Source of the DNA: Woeseiaceae bacterium
GTDB taxonomy: Bacteria; Pseudomonadota; Gammaproteobacteria; Steroidobacterales; Woeseiaceae
Direction of reading: 5' to 3'
Assembly: GCA_024640315.1 (NCBI GenBank)
Contig: JAHEFF010000010.1
Coordinates: 1 to 64,000 of the forward strand
Length of the DNA: 64,000 nt
The translations under genes were made by a program, and so were the position numbers. Under the pieces are notes generated by a model. The model was given only the letters and a program-made list of their open reading frames with translations. It ran no database searches and was not told where the DNA came from. Shown here in pieces: positions 37,560 to 46,638 of this stretch (its first letter is position 1; each line of letters begins with the position of its first letter).

Positions 37560-39248
37560 TCATTCGTCCCAGGGCGGCGCGACGGTGACGGCGCCTTCAG
37601 ATGCGGACAACACCTCGGCACGATATTTGGCCAGTATTCCACTGGTTACGCTCGATTGGGGCCGCACCCAGGCTGCTCGACGCTTTTCCAGTTCCGCTTC
37701 CGAAATGCCAATGTCGATGCGCCGTTCCTGTGCGTCGATCGTTAGCAAATCGCCATCTTCGATCAGAGCGATTGGCCCACCCAGGGCAGCTTCCGGTGTC
37801 ACGTGACCCACGACAAATCCGTGGCTCCCTCCCGAGAATCGCCCGTCAGTTATCAACGCCACTTCTTCACCCAACCCCTTGCCCATGATGGCACCGGTCG
37901 GGCTCAGCATCTCACGCATACCAGGGCCTCCTTTGGGGCCCTCGTAGCGAATAACGACAACGTCGCCTGATTTGACCTGCCCATCCAGTATGGCTTGCAA
38001 GGCAAGCTCCTCGGAGTGGAAAACACGTGCACAGCCTTCGAACCGAAGCCCCTCCTTGCCGGTGATTTTGGCAACGGCACCTCCAGGCGCGACATTACCG
38101 TACATGATCACCAGGTGCCCTTCGGGCTTAATCGGATTATCAAAGTCACGAATGATGTCCTGACCATCCGGATAGTCGGCCACATCCGCGAGATTCTCTG
38201 CAAGCGTCTTGCCGGTCACTGTCAGGCAATCACCATGCAGAAGGCCCCGATCGAGCAGGCGTTTCATCAGCGGCTGAATGCCGCCGATTTCGATAAGCTC
38301 CGACATCAGGTACCTGCCGCTCGGTTTGACGTCAGCCAGCACCGGCGTTTTCGCACCGATACGAGTAAAGTCATCCAGCCCGAGTTCAACGTCAGCCTCG
38401 CGCGCCATCGCAATCAGGTGCATCACGGCATTTGTCGACCCGCCAATCGCCGTAACTACCACAATCGCGTTTTCGAACGCCTTTTTGGTCATGATGTCGC
38501 GCGGCCGAATATCATTCCTGATCAGATTGACGACGGCTTCGCCGGCACGCAGGCAATCTTCTGCCTTACTCGCGGAAATCGCTTCTTGTGCAGAACTGTT
38601 CGCGAGACTCATGCCTAGCGCCTCAATTGCAGATGCCATGGTGTTCGCTGTGTACATACCACCGCATGCGCCTGGTCCGGGAATTGCGGTTTGTTCGACT
38701 TCCAGCAACTCGGCATCGTCAATTTTGCCGCCCGCATAAGCGCCGACCGCCTCAAAAACGGAAACCACGTCTCTGCGCTTGGCACCTGGTTTGATCGTAC
38801 CCCCGTAGACGAAAACGGAGGGTCGATTAAGTCTTGCCATCGCCATGACGCATGCGGGCATGTTCTTGTCGCACCCACCGATACCAATCAGTCCGTCAAA
38901 ACCTTCCGCGCCGGCAACTGCTTCGATCGAATCGGCGATAATCTCACGGGACACCAGCGAATAACGCATACCCGGCGTGCCCATCGCAATTCCATCAGAA
39001 ACTGTGATCGTATTGAAAATAACGCTTTTGCCACCGGCAGCATCCGCGCCCTGACCCGCTTTTTTGGCCAACTCGTGGATGTGCATATTGCATGGCGTAA
39101 TCATGCTCCACGTGGAGGCAATGCCTATTTGCGGCTTGGTGAAATCTTCTTCTTCAAAGCCAACGGCTCGAAGCATGGCGCGACTCGGCGCCTGCTCCAC
39201 ACCGTCGACTACAACGCGCGAATAACGGCGCAATTCTTTTTCTTCCAT
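37560..39248 (-). CDS. ilvD: Dihydroxy-acid dehydratase
   Basis: A 562-residue Fe-S dehydratase of valine and isoleucine synthesis, acting just after IlvC. Cluster and metal sites are visible: [34 protein letters not shown] and [20 protein letters not shown], each supplying a Cys; [15 protein letters not shown] and [18 protein letters not shown] are further hallmarks. It lies 20 kb from the ilvC-leu operon and has no Leu-rich leader of its own in view. It starts 51 bp after the kinase gene, possibly cotranscribed with it. Confidence 0.96.
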   Translation of the reverse strand: MEEKELRRYSRVVVDGVEQAPSRAMLRAVGFEEEDFTKPQIGIASTWSMITPCNMHIHELAKKAGQGADAAGGKSVIFNTITVSDGIAMGTPGMRYSLVSREIIADSIEAVAGAEGFDGLIGIGGCDKNMPACVMAMARLNRPSVFVYGGTIKPGAKRRDVVSVFEAVGAYAGGKIDDAELLEVEQTAIPGPGACGGMYTANTMASAIEALGMSLANSSAQEAISASKAEDCLRAGEAVVNLIRNDIRPRDIMTKKAFENAIVVVTAIGGSTNAVMHLIAMAREADVELGLDDFTRIGAKTPVLADVKPSGRYLMSELIEIGGIQPLMKRLLDRGLLHGDCLTVTGKTLAENLADVADYPDGQDIIRDFDNPIKPEGHLVIMYGNVAPGGAVAKITGKEGLRFEGCARVFHSEELALQAILDGQVKSGDVVVIRYEGPKGGPGMREMLSPTGAIMGKGLGEEVALITDGRFSGGSHGFVVGHVTPEAALGGPIALIEDGDLLTIDAQERRIDIGISEAELEKRRAAWVRPQSSVTSGILAKYRAEVLSASEGAVTVAPPWDE

Positions 39249-39299
39249 GGATCTCGCTCTCGGGACTGGTTTGAAGGGTTACTAGCGCAGGATTAAGCC

Positions 39300-41813
39300 C
39301 TACGAATCGTCATCCCGAATCATAACCGCGATTTGCGAGAAAATGTTGCTGTTCGATGGTGCCGCAGCCGTTTCAAGCTCCAGCATGAACACTTCGTCCT
39401 GCTCCGGCCGGGCGTCTTGTCCAAGCGGCACGATAATTTTGGCGGCGCGCTGGCCGGCAGCAAAATAAACCACATTCAAACCGGGAGCGAAGTAATCCTG
39501 CCCTTCCGCCGCGGTGACATCGGTCAGGGTGTAGTTGACTTCCAGTACCTCATTATCAGGCTTGTACCGAAAGACATCGACCTGCATTGCCGGATCAGAT
39601 TCACGAACGGAAATCTGGTTGACAGTGAATCCCACCGTGTTGGCCGGAAGTGCTGCCTCAAATGCTCTCTGGTCGTCGTCTTCCAGCGTCAGGCCAATCG
39701 TCGCGACCGTATTCTGCTCGCCTGTGACATTTCGCACATTCAGTGTGACAACGCGATCTGGCTCACGGACAGGATCAGATCGCATTGAAATCTCGATCCG
39801 CGCTCTCGGTTGGCCAACGTCAAATACCAGAAGGCCGCCGTTCTCGATTTCGTATTGTCCGGCTTCCCCGGCAGACTGATTGCCTGAGTACCCTGATTCA
39901 ACGAACTGAACAGAGTACGGTTCGGAAAGATCTCCATCCCTGACAAGGTCAATAATCGCAGCAGCCCCGTCCTCGCGAACCGCGACAGTCCCCGCAGGAA
40001 TGGCTGTTCCGGCAGAGCTATCCAGTGACATCAGCAATGCCGGCGCCGGCAACAGCGAGAAATCAGTCGCCGGTGGCAAAACTTCTATTGCCGGCTCGGC
40101 AATTTCCTCCGCAGCGACCGCAATTGTTTCCTCGCTGGACGCAGGGACTTCAGCGACAGAGCCGTCAGCCGAATCAATGACCAGCTCTTCAGTTACCCCG
40201 CCTGAATCCGTCCCGGCGACGCCCATGTCAGGCAAAGCCTCGAGGTCCTGAATTTCGTCAGGTTCTTCTGCTTCCTTAACCACAATCTGATCGACCAGGT
40301 CAGCCACGGATCCGATCGGCGACTCGATTCCGGTCAATGATTTGAATAATTCCGGCTGAACGACAACAAATGTCGATGCAATAATGATGACACCAACGAC
40401 TGCCAATCTCCACGGGGACCGCCGTGGCTCGTCTTCGTCGACCGGTTCATACATGATTGGGTCACGCACGGCGCGTAACGGTACGTCAAGCGCCACTTCA
40501 GTGGTCTCATCATGGGCGATCGGAGCCGGTCCGGGTTCAGCAACTCCTATTGGCGTTACCCTCACCGGTTCGGGCTGCGGCTTCGGCTGCTCAGACTTCG
40601 TCCGGGCCGGCCCAGCCGATATCGGGCCCAACGCATCCATGAACGCTTTCGGCGAATTAAACCGGGTGACTCGCGAGTAAGACAAGGCCTTCTTGACGGC
40701 CTGCCACTGCTTGGCACTCAGCTCTTCCGGTGGCTGCGGCTCCATGCCCTCTTCTGCGGCATCAGCTGCATTCCTCGGGCCGAACACACGGTATCCGGCG
40801 ACAAGCCGGTAGAGAAGGCATGCCAACGAAAACACATCGTCCGCCGGTACGGGATCCTCACCGGTAAGCACCTGCATGCTCGAATAGGCGGGCGATCCGG
40901 CGCGCATCACATTCGGATCAAATCGTGATTTGCCTTCATTTTCTTTTTGTCGAACTCGGGCGACACCAAAGTCGATCAGCTTCACCTTTCCGTCCGGCGT
41001 AATCATGATGTTACCCGGCTTGATGTCAGCGTGGACCACACCACGCTGGTGGGCGTAGTCAAGCGCCCTTGCTGTTTGCTGAACGATATTCATTGCAACC
41101 GGCAATTCCAGCGCGTTGTCACGTTTCTCATCCAGAATGGACGACAACGACCGCCCTTCAATCCATTCCATGATGATGAAAAACAAATCATCTTCCCGAT
41201 CGAGGTCGATGAAGCGAACGATATTCGGGTGGGACAGGCACCGCCCCTTCGCCGCTTCCTGCTGCATTGCCCTTAACGCTGCGCTGTTTTGTGAAAGCTT
41301 CGGACTGAGAACCTTGATTGCTACAAATGCATTCTCTTCACCGGTTTCTGCAAGACGGCGATCCAGCGCCTTGTAAACCGTTCCCATACTTCCTTCAGCA
41401 ACCTGCTCTTTGAGCAAAAACCGGTCACGTAATACCGAACCCACCTGCACATGAGTGGTGATTACAGGTTGCTTTGCTTGTTGATCGGGCCGCTCGATTA
41501 CGGTTGTATCCACGTATGGCTCTTCAACCACTGGCGTCGCCGGTTCCTGGGCACGCTCCTCGGCGACAAGCTTACCCAGCATGCTCTCAACCAGCTCGTA
41601 GGACTCCCGGCGCAAATTACCCTGGTCAAATTGCCGCTCCAGAATCTGCCGGATATGAGCTTCACTTTCGCCGTTTCCGGACAATAGCGCTCGCATAGCC
41701 ATGCCGACCCCAGCCAGCATGGCTTCATCATTTGCATTGCCCTCAAGGTGACTTTCAAGTTTTGAAAGTCGTTCCTCGTAAGTCGGGCCGTTTTTTTCCG
41801 CTTCAGCGCTCAT
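39300..41813 (-). CDS. Membrane Ser/Thr protein kinase with extracytoplasmic Calx-beta domains
   Basis: An 837-residue Hanks-type kinase. In order: an N-terminal helical region (1-90); kinase domain (about 124-395) with Gly loop VAEGSMGTVYKA, VAIK Lys167, catalytic HADIKPGN (Asp263) and DFG at 281-283; a Pro-rich linker; one membrane helix (about 468-488); and a periplasmic part whose C-terminal 270 residues form two Calx-beta-like repeats (ISMRSDPVREPDRVVTLNVR ending LEDDD, then YFAAGQRAAKIIVPLGQDA ending IRDDDS). HRD is HAD here, so it is a non-RD kinase, likely active without activation-loop phosphorylation. It could sense Ca2+ or an envelope ligand; the target is unknown. It lies upstream of ilvD. 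Confidence 0.88.
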   Translation of the reverse strand: MSAEAEKNGPTYEERLSKLESHLEGNANDEAMLAGVGMAMRALLSGNGESEAHIRQILERQFDQGNLRRESYELVESMLGKLVAEERAQEPATPVVEEPYVDTTVIERPDQQAKQPVITTHVQVGSVLRDRFLLKEQVAEGSMGTVYKALDRRLAETGEENAFVAIKVLSPKLSQNSAALRAMQQEAAKGRCLSHPNIVRFIDLDREDDLFFIIMEWIEGRSLSSILDEKRDNALELPVAMNIVQQTARALDYAHQRGVVHADIKPGNIMITPDGKVKLIDFGVARVRQKENEGKSRFDPNVMRAGSPAYSSMQVLTGEDPVPADDVFSLACLLYRLVAGYRVFGPRNAADAAEEGMEPQPPEELSAKQWQAVKKALSYSRVTRFNSPKAFMDALGPISAGPARTKSEQPKPQPEPVRVTPIGVAEPGPAPIAHDETTEVALDVPLRAVRDPIMYEPVDEDEPRRSPWRLAVVGVIIIASTFVVVQPELFKSLTGIESPIGSVADLVDQIVVKEAEEPDEIQDLEALPDMGVAGTDSGGVTEELVIDSADGSVAEVPASSEETIAVAAEEIAEPAIEVLPPATDFSLLPAPALLMSLDSSAGTAIPAGTVAVREDGAAAIIDLVRDGDLSEPYSVQFVESGYSGNQSAGEAGQYEIENGGLLVFDVGQPRARIEISMRSDPVREPDRVVTLNVRNVTGEQNTVATIGLTLEDDDQRAFEAALPANTVGFTVNQISVRESDPAMQVDVFRYKPDNEVLEVNYTLTDVTAAEGQDYFAPGLNVVYFAAGQRAAKIIVPLGQDARPEQDEVFMLELETAAAPSNSNIFSQIAVMIRDDDS

Positions 41814-41884
41814 AATTCGCAGGAATTACAATCTCCAACCATGTAGTTTAGCTCCGGGGCCTGATCAGCACTGGGAACTGGTCG

Positions 41885-43273
41885 TCAAATTACCTTTCCG
41901 GGGTTAAGCAGATTATCCGGGTCCAGTGCAGCTTTGACTGTTCGCATTAATGAGAGCTCCGTCTCACTCCTGTAATGCCGAAGGTCTTCTCGCTTGGCCT
42001 GACCGATTCCGTGTTCGGCGCTGATGCTGCCATTGAATTCTGCCACAACGTTGTACACGACGGACGCTAAAGACGCCCGTTCCGCGAGAAAGGCGACCGG
42101 ATCTCCGTCTTTTGGTTGACTCAGGTTGAAATGGACATTTCCGTCACCCACATGGCCGAACGCAACTACCCTGGTGCCCGGATAATGCCGGAGCACGGCT
42201 TTTTCGGCGGTTCGAATAAAGCTGCCAACCGATCCCACCGGAACCGACACGTCGTGCTTCAAGCTCGCGCCTTCCTTTTTTTGCGATTCGGATATGGCGT
42301 GTCGCAGGCGCCAGAGGTCTGCCGCCTCGGTTTCGTTTTTGGCAATCAAAGCATCCGTGATTCGTCCTGCTTCGATACTCGCCATCAGACAACGATCCAG
42401 AATTTCCTCATCAGCGATGTTGACGGACTCCAGAAGGACGTACCAGGCCGAGCTGATCTCCATTGGAACCCGGCACGCAGGCATATGTTTCCTGACAAAC
42501 CGGAAAGCCCGATCCGGAATAAGCTCGAAAGCCTGGATCTGATCTGCCAGTTCGTATCGCAGAATGCTAAGCAACTCCACTGCCATCTCCGGATTCTTCA
42601 CCGCCACAAGCGCCGTTCTCGAGTTTCGAATGGCTGGGTAAAGACGAAGACTGGCTGCGGTGATGACTCCCAAAGTCCCCTCCGCTCCAATAAATAACTG
42701 TTTGAGATCGTACCCCGCCGTATCCTTTCTCAGCGTGCGAAGACCATTCCAGATACTCCCGTCCGCGAGCACCACCTCAAGACCCAGTGCCTGATCGCGC
42801 GCAGTTCCATACTTGAGTACATTGATTCCCCCGGCATTGGTCGACAGATTGCCGCCAATCTGACAACTGCCCTCAGCGGCCAGGCTTAACGGAAAGAACC
42901 GTCCGGCATCGTCTGCAGCCGCCTGAATACTGGATAGTGTGCAACCCGCCTCGGCAACGATCGAATGATTGATCGGATCGATCGCGCGAATCTCCCGCAT
43001 CCGGGAAAGCGACAGCAATACCTGCTTGCCGCTCTCATCCGGAATCGCACCACCGCACAGTCCGGTGTTGCCTCCCTGAGGAACTATCGCCGTTCCGGCT
43101 TTTCGACAAGCTTTGATGACATCGGAAACCTGCTGTACGGAGCTCGGCGATACCATTATGAGCGTTTTGCCACGCCAGGTGTCTCTCCATTCAGTCAGAT
43201 GCGGTTCCAGCTCAGCGGCACTCATCGTCCAACCCGCGGATCCAACGATAGATTTGAGTTGGTCTGTCAGCAT
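41885..43273 (-). CDS. FAD-linked D-2-hydroxyacid dehydrogenase (GlcD/D2HGDH family)
   Basis: A 462-residue flavoprotein of the VAO/PCMH type. FAD-binding segments are VPQGGNTGLCGGAIPDESG, GCTLSSIQAAADDAGRFFPL, GNLSTNAGGINVLKYG and LFIGAEGTLGVITAASLRLYP; the C-terminal part has VVAFGHVGDGNVHFNLSQP and SAEHGIGQAKRE, which include the metal-binding His residues of D-2-hydroxyglutarate/D-lactate dehydrogenases. Substrate cannot be fixed from sequence. Electrons from this family can go to ETF, whose genes are elsewhere in the window. It overlaps the upstream dehydratase stop by one base. Confidence 0.88.
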   Translation of the reverse strand: MLTDQLKSIVGSAGWTMSAAELEPHLTEWRDTWRGKTLIMVSPSSVQQVSDVIKACRKAGTAIVPQGGNTGLCGGAIPDESGKQVLLSLSRMREIRAIDPINHSIVAEAGCTLSSIQAAADDAGRFFPLSLAAEGSCQIGGNLSTNAGGINVLKYGTARDQALGLEVVLADGSIWNGLRTLRKDTAGYDLKQLFIGAEGTLGVITAASLRLYPAIRNSRTALVAVKNPEMAVELLSILRYELADQIQAFELIPDRAFRFVRKHMPACRVPMEISSAWYVLLESVNIADEEILDRCLMASIEAGRITDALIAKNETEAADLWRLRHAISESQKKEGASLKHDVSVPVGSVGSFIRTAEKAVLRHYPGTRVVAFGHVGDGNVHFNLSQPKDGDPVAFLAERASLASVVYNVVAEFNGSISAEHGIGQAKREDLRHYRSETELSLMRTVKAALDPDNLLNPGKVI

Positions 43274-44259
43274 CAGGAAAATGTTACGTGTTTTTCGAAG
43301 GTCAACCAGTCGATGTTACTGCCGCAAAAGACCAGAACTACTTTCTTTCCCACACAATAATCCCGAAGTGGGCCTGCGAGCGCCGCCGTCGACGCCGCAC
43401 AAGCTGGCTCAACAGCCATCTTCATGTCCTGAAACAGGATACCCATAGCGTCGCGCATCTGGTCATCAGAAATAAGGACCAGGTCATCAACGTACCGTTG
43501 GCAGATCTGAAACGAATACGGCAACGCAAACGGTGCTCCGAGGCTATCGGCAATCGTTGTTACCGTGTCGAGTTTTACCGCATGACCGCTGGCGAAACTT
43601 CGAGACATCGAATCTGCGCCGCTCGGTTCGACACCAATCACGACGCAATCGGGATTAATCTGCTTCACCGCACTCGCGATTCCGGAACAAAGCCCCCCGC
43701 CACCAATCGGGACGATTATGACGTCAAAATCACCTACCTGTTCGCAGATCTCCAAACCAACAGTTGCTGTGCCGGTCGTCACGTTGGGACCTTCAAACGG
43801 GTGTACGAAGGCACGCCCCTCCCTGTCTTTTATTTCGTCGACGAGTTCGAAAGCCGCATAAACATCGTCCACCAGCACAACCTCAGCTCCGTATGCGCGA
43901 CACGCCTCGATACGGACAGGGCTCGCAGTGCGCATCATGACGACTTTGGCGCTCGTGCCAACCGCTTTTGCCGCAAATGCAGCCGCAATGGCATGGTTGC
44001 CTGCACTAACCGCCGTAATACCAGCATCCAATTGCTCCTGGTTGAGGGCCAACACATTGGCCAACGCGCCACGCGGCTTGAAGGTACCGGTCTGCTGCAG
44101 AAATTCCATCTTGCCGAAAATCTCGGCATCGATCCCCAGGCTGAGCTCCAGACTGCGACAACGCACTACCGGAGTCCGGATGAGCCAGCGACTCAGCGTA
44201 TCCCTGAGTCGGCGAACGTCATCGACTGCCGGGGCAGTTACTTTGCTATCATGCTGCAT
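43273..44259 (-). CDS. Threonine/serine dehydratase-like PLP enzyme
   Basis: A 328-residue fold-type II PLP enzyme related to biosynthetic/catabolic threonine deaminase, serine racemase and threo-3-hydroxyaspartate dehydratase. The PLP Lys lies in TGTFKPRGALANVL, a serine-binding VSAGNHAIAAAFAA follows, and the phosphate cradle is VPIGGGGLCSGIA. It has no C-terminal regulatory ACT domains, so it is not IlvA. The adjoining D-2-hydroxyacid dehydrogenase gene is translationally coupled (TGATG), suggesting catabolism of a hydroxy-amino acid. It is divergent from the cyclase-fold gene. Confidence 0.85.
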   Translation of the reverse strand: MQHDSKVTAPAVDDVRRLRDTLSRWLIRTPVVRCRSLELSLGIDAEIFGKMEFLQQTGTFKPRGALANVLALNQEQLDAGITAVSAGNHAIAAAFAAKAVGTSAKVVMMRTASPVRIEACRAYGAEVVLVDDVYAAFELVDEIKDREGRAFVHPFEGPNVTTGTATVGLEICEQVGDFDVIIVPIGGGGLCSGIASAVKQINPDCVVIGVEPSGADSMSRSFASGHAVKLDTVTTIADSLGAPFALPYSFQICQRYVDDLVLISDDQMRDAMGILFQDMKMAVEPACAASTAALAGPLRDYCVGKKVVLVFCGSNIDWLTFEKHVTFS

Positions 44260-44450
44260 TGGCTTTGCACATTATGTAAAACAACTGACCTCCCGGCACT
44301 GTGGTTTAGCTGAAAATTGAATCACCTACATCGGTTTCCTAATAATACTTGCGCTGTTTCGTTTTGTTGATTAGTTTCGACACGTTAACGGGTAACGTTC
44401 TCTCCGCGATGACTGCAGGGGCAAAGGTCATCGGGCAACTGGCGATCTGA

Positions 44451-45701
44451 ATGGAATTTGACGATCTTTCGCAATCGGGTATTCGGCGAGTGGCCAACTA
44501 TTCGCCGTACCTCGACCAATTGGCCGGCTTCGCCAACGACATGGGACTCCGGCAAAGGAGCAACCTGGTTCATCTCGAACGCTGCCTGAATTCCGAGTGG
44601 CGTCTGGGCCAGAACAGTATCCTGAGCTGGTGCCCGCTGGACGATGGCATTTTGATTCTGGTGGTCCCCCATTATGCGATTGCGGAGTATACCGCTACCC
44701 CGTCCTCTGACCCCACGCAGCCACAGAAGGTGTCCGCGCGCTTCATCACCGAACTCATTTCCGGTGAGCGCCAGCTAACGCTGTCGCAAATGCAAAAAGT
44801 GGCCAGGTTGCTCAGGATCGAGTCGAAGTTCATCACGCTGCGCCAGCCTTTGAGCGCTCATCCTGTCGAAACGCAGATCATCGAGAAGATGATTCGGCGC
44901 TACGGCATCAACTATGTTGCCAGCAGAGCGGTTACCTTGTTCGACATCGTTGGCTTCAGCCTCCTGGCACCGTTCGAGCAAATGACCCAACTGAATAGCC
45001 TGGCATATTCTCTCAACTCTGCACATGCCAAAATGCTTGAACTGGATGTCGACATCAATTTTGCCCGATCATCCAGCGGCGACGGCTTCTACATCTGGAA
45101 CCGGGACCACGGCATCGATGCCAACGTCAATCTCTATCACTTCATGCACCTGGTTCTTGCAGATAACGCCATAGCCCGCAGCAAGTCGGTCGCGAAGGCC
45201 GTACCCCGCCTTCGTGCGTGCTTTCACGTTGGAAGTTGCTACGAATTCCACCAGGCTGAAGGCTTGAACCCGACGATTCATGATTTCATTGTTGGCGACG
45301 TCACCATTGAATTGGCCCGAATGATCGAGGCAGCATTCCCCGGTCAGATACTGGTCGGCGACTTCATGGCTGACCTGAGTGACCAGATCAGCGACAACAC
45401 CGATTCCCAGGTCAATCTCGACGCAGTCCGTTTTTTGCAGCTGGCGCAAAAAAACATCGCCAAACTTAGTGGCCTGGAGATATCCGGTGAACGTGTCACC
45501 GCGATCAAATGTTACCTGACGGGAGAACAACTGGAGGGCGGAGAATTCAATATCCGGCGACTGCATATTAAGGACAAGCACGGTCTCACCCGCACCGCCT
45601 ACAATGCGAAGATAAATATCTATCGCGACACGGCCCAGCCAATACTCCTTGGAATCGAAGACAGGAAACTTGCCGGCACTCATATGCGACCAGCGCCTTA
45701 G
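44451..45701 (+). CDS. Cyclase-homology-domain protein of unknown function
   Basis: A 416-residue protein without membrane segments. Residues about 160-330 look like a class III nucleotidyl cyclase domain: TLFDIVGFS supplies the first metal Asp (165), SSSGDGFYIW the second (211), and FIVGDVTIELARMIEAAFPG with QILVGD mirrors the GDxVNxAARLE-xx-PGQILVS stretch of cyclases. The substrate-specifying Lys before GD is Ser here and the transition-state Asn is replaced, so it may be catalytically altered or a binding-only version. Residues 1-150 (containing a Cys-Trp-rich strand region LGQNSILSWCPLDDG) match nothing I recognise. It appears monocistronic. Confidence 0.65.
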   Translation: MEFDDLSQSGIRRVANYSPYLDQLAGFANDMGLRQRSNLVHLERCLNSEWRLGQNSILSWCPLDDGILILVVPHYAIAEYTATPSSDPTQPQKVSARFITELISGERQLTLSQMQKVARLLRIESKFITLRQPLSAHPVETQIIEKMIRRYGINYVASRAVTLFDIVGFSLLAPFEQMTQLNSLAYSLNSAHAKMLELDVDINFARSSSGDGFYIWNRDHGIDANVNLYHFMHLVLADNAIARSKSVAKAVPRLRACFHVGSCYEFHQAEGLNPTIHDFIVGDVTIELARMIEAAFPGQILVGDFMADLSDQISDNTDSQVNLDAVRFLQLAQKNIAKLSGLEISGERVTAIKCYLTGEQLEGGEFNIRRLHIKDKHGLTRTAYNAKINIYRDTAQPILLGIEDRKLAGTHMRPAP

Positions 45702-45710
45702 ATAGAAACG

Positions 45711-45728
45711 GTCGGGGCGAGAGGATTG
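45711..45728 (-). repeat. 18-bp copy of the tRNA-Pro 3' end
   Basis: The 18 bases 45711-45728 are identical to 45852-45869, the 3' end of the tRNA-Pro gene (T-arm 3' side and acceptor, without the final A). Both are in the same orientation, 141 bp apart. A hairpin (GGCCGC and GCGGCC) follows at about 45732-45749. It looks like an att-type remnant or a local duplication. Confidence 0.7.
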
Positions 45729-45796
45729 GCGGCCGCTTTTTAGCGGCCTCGGTGTGAAGCTCTGTTCGCTTCCAATTCCCCGACAGTGAACGACAC

Positions 45797-45840
45797 AAAA
45801 AAATGGCCTCCCCGCCTTGACGAGGGAGGCCACATTTTTT
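45797..45840. terminator. Bidirectional terminator between the cyclase-fold gene and tRNA-Pro
   Basis: A stem of TGGCCTCCC with GGGAGGCCA (about 45804-45832) is flanked by A7 on the left and T6 on the right, so it works on both strands: for tRNA-Pro on minus and for the cyclase-fold gene on plus. Confidence 0.88.
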
Positions 45841-45850
45841 GTCTCGAAAC

Positions 45851-45927
<77 letters not shown>

Positions 45928-45996
45928 ACGGATTCCGAATCAAATAGAGGTTTGGCGGCATCATACTTGCCACCAGGTAATCTGAAAAGTGTTTAA

Positions 45997-46353
45997 TCAG
46001 CGACGCAGAATCTTAAGAACTTGTTCAAGTTCTATTCGTAACTGCTTGATAATTTGCTGACTTTGACTTACGTCCTCTTTCGCCTGATCGCCGGTCAGGC
46101 GCTGACGCGCGCCACCGATAGTGAAACCGTCATCATAGAGAAGGCTCCGAATCTGGCGGATGATCAGGACGTCCTGCCGCTGATAGTAGCGTCGGTTACC
46201 TCGACGCTTCACAGGTTTCAGCTGCGGAAATTCCTGCTCCCAGTAACGCAGAACATGCGGCTTCACAGCACACAGGTCACTTACTTCACCAATGGTGAAA
46301 TAGCGCTTCCCTGGGATTGGTGGTAATTCGTCGTTATTCCCCGGTTCCAGCAT
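45997..46353 (-). CDS. MerR-family transcriptional regulator
   Basis: A 118-residue MerR-type protein. The winged helix is clear: [20 protein letters not shown] followed by [19 protein letters not shown] and [20 protein letters not shown]; a dimerisation helix ends the protein ([16 protein letters not shown]). No metal-binding Cys pattern is visible. A MerR gene directly after ihfA is standard in gammaproteobacteria, and its function there is not well known. It overlaps the end of ihfA by 20 bp. Confidence 0.92.
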   Translation of the reverse strand: MLEPGNNDELPPIPGKRYFTIGEVSDLCAVKPHVLRYWEQEFPQLKPVKRRGNRRYYQRQDVLIIRQIRSLLYDDGFTIGGARQRLTGDQAKEDVSQSQQIIKQLRIELEQVLKILRR

Positions 46354-46633
46354 AGGCCTCTACTCGGGCTTTTAGTTTTTGTCCTGGCCGAAACGTCACC
46401 ACACGACGTGCAGTGATGGGAATTTCTTCTCCCGTTTTCGGATTACGACCTGGACGTTCGTTTTTATCCCGAAGATCAAAATTTCCAAAACCTGAAAGTT
46501 TGACCTGCTCCCCTACCGCGAGAGATGCTCGCAGTTCCTCAAAGTACAAATCGACAAGCTCACGAGCTTCTCGTTTGTTCAATCCAAGCTCATTGAACAA
46601 GGATTCCGCCATATCTGCTTTGGTCAGCGCCAT
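46334..46633 (-). CDS. ihfA: Integration host factor subunit alpha
   Basis: A 99-residue HU/IHF-type DNA-bending protein, alpha subunit: [20 protein letters not shown] at the start, [20 protein letters not shown] with [10 protein letters not shown] in the DNA-binding arm and the conserved intercalating Pro. It pairs with IhfB, encoded at 60778-61080. It lies 5 bp after pheT, the usual arrangement. Confidence 0.97.
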   Translation of the reverse strand: MALTKADMAESLFNELGLNKREARELVDLYFEELRASLAVGEQVKLSGFGNFDLRDKNERPGRNPKTGEEIPITARRVVTFRPGQKLKARVEAYAGTGE

Positions 46634-46638
46634 TTATT

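Noticed and set aside
43288-44313. A 341-codon plus-strand frame
   Set aside because: Antisense to the threonine-dehydratase-like gene, whose motifs are clear.
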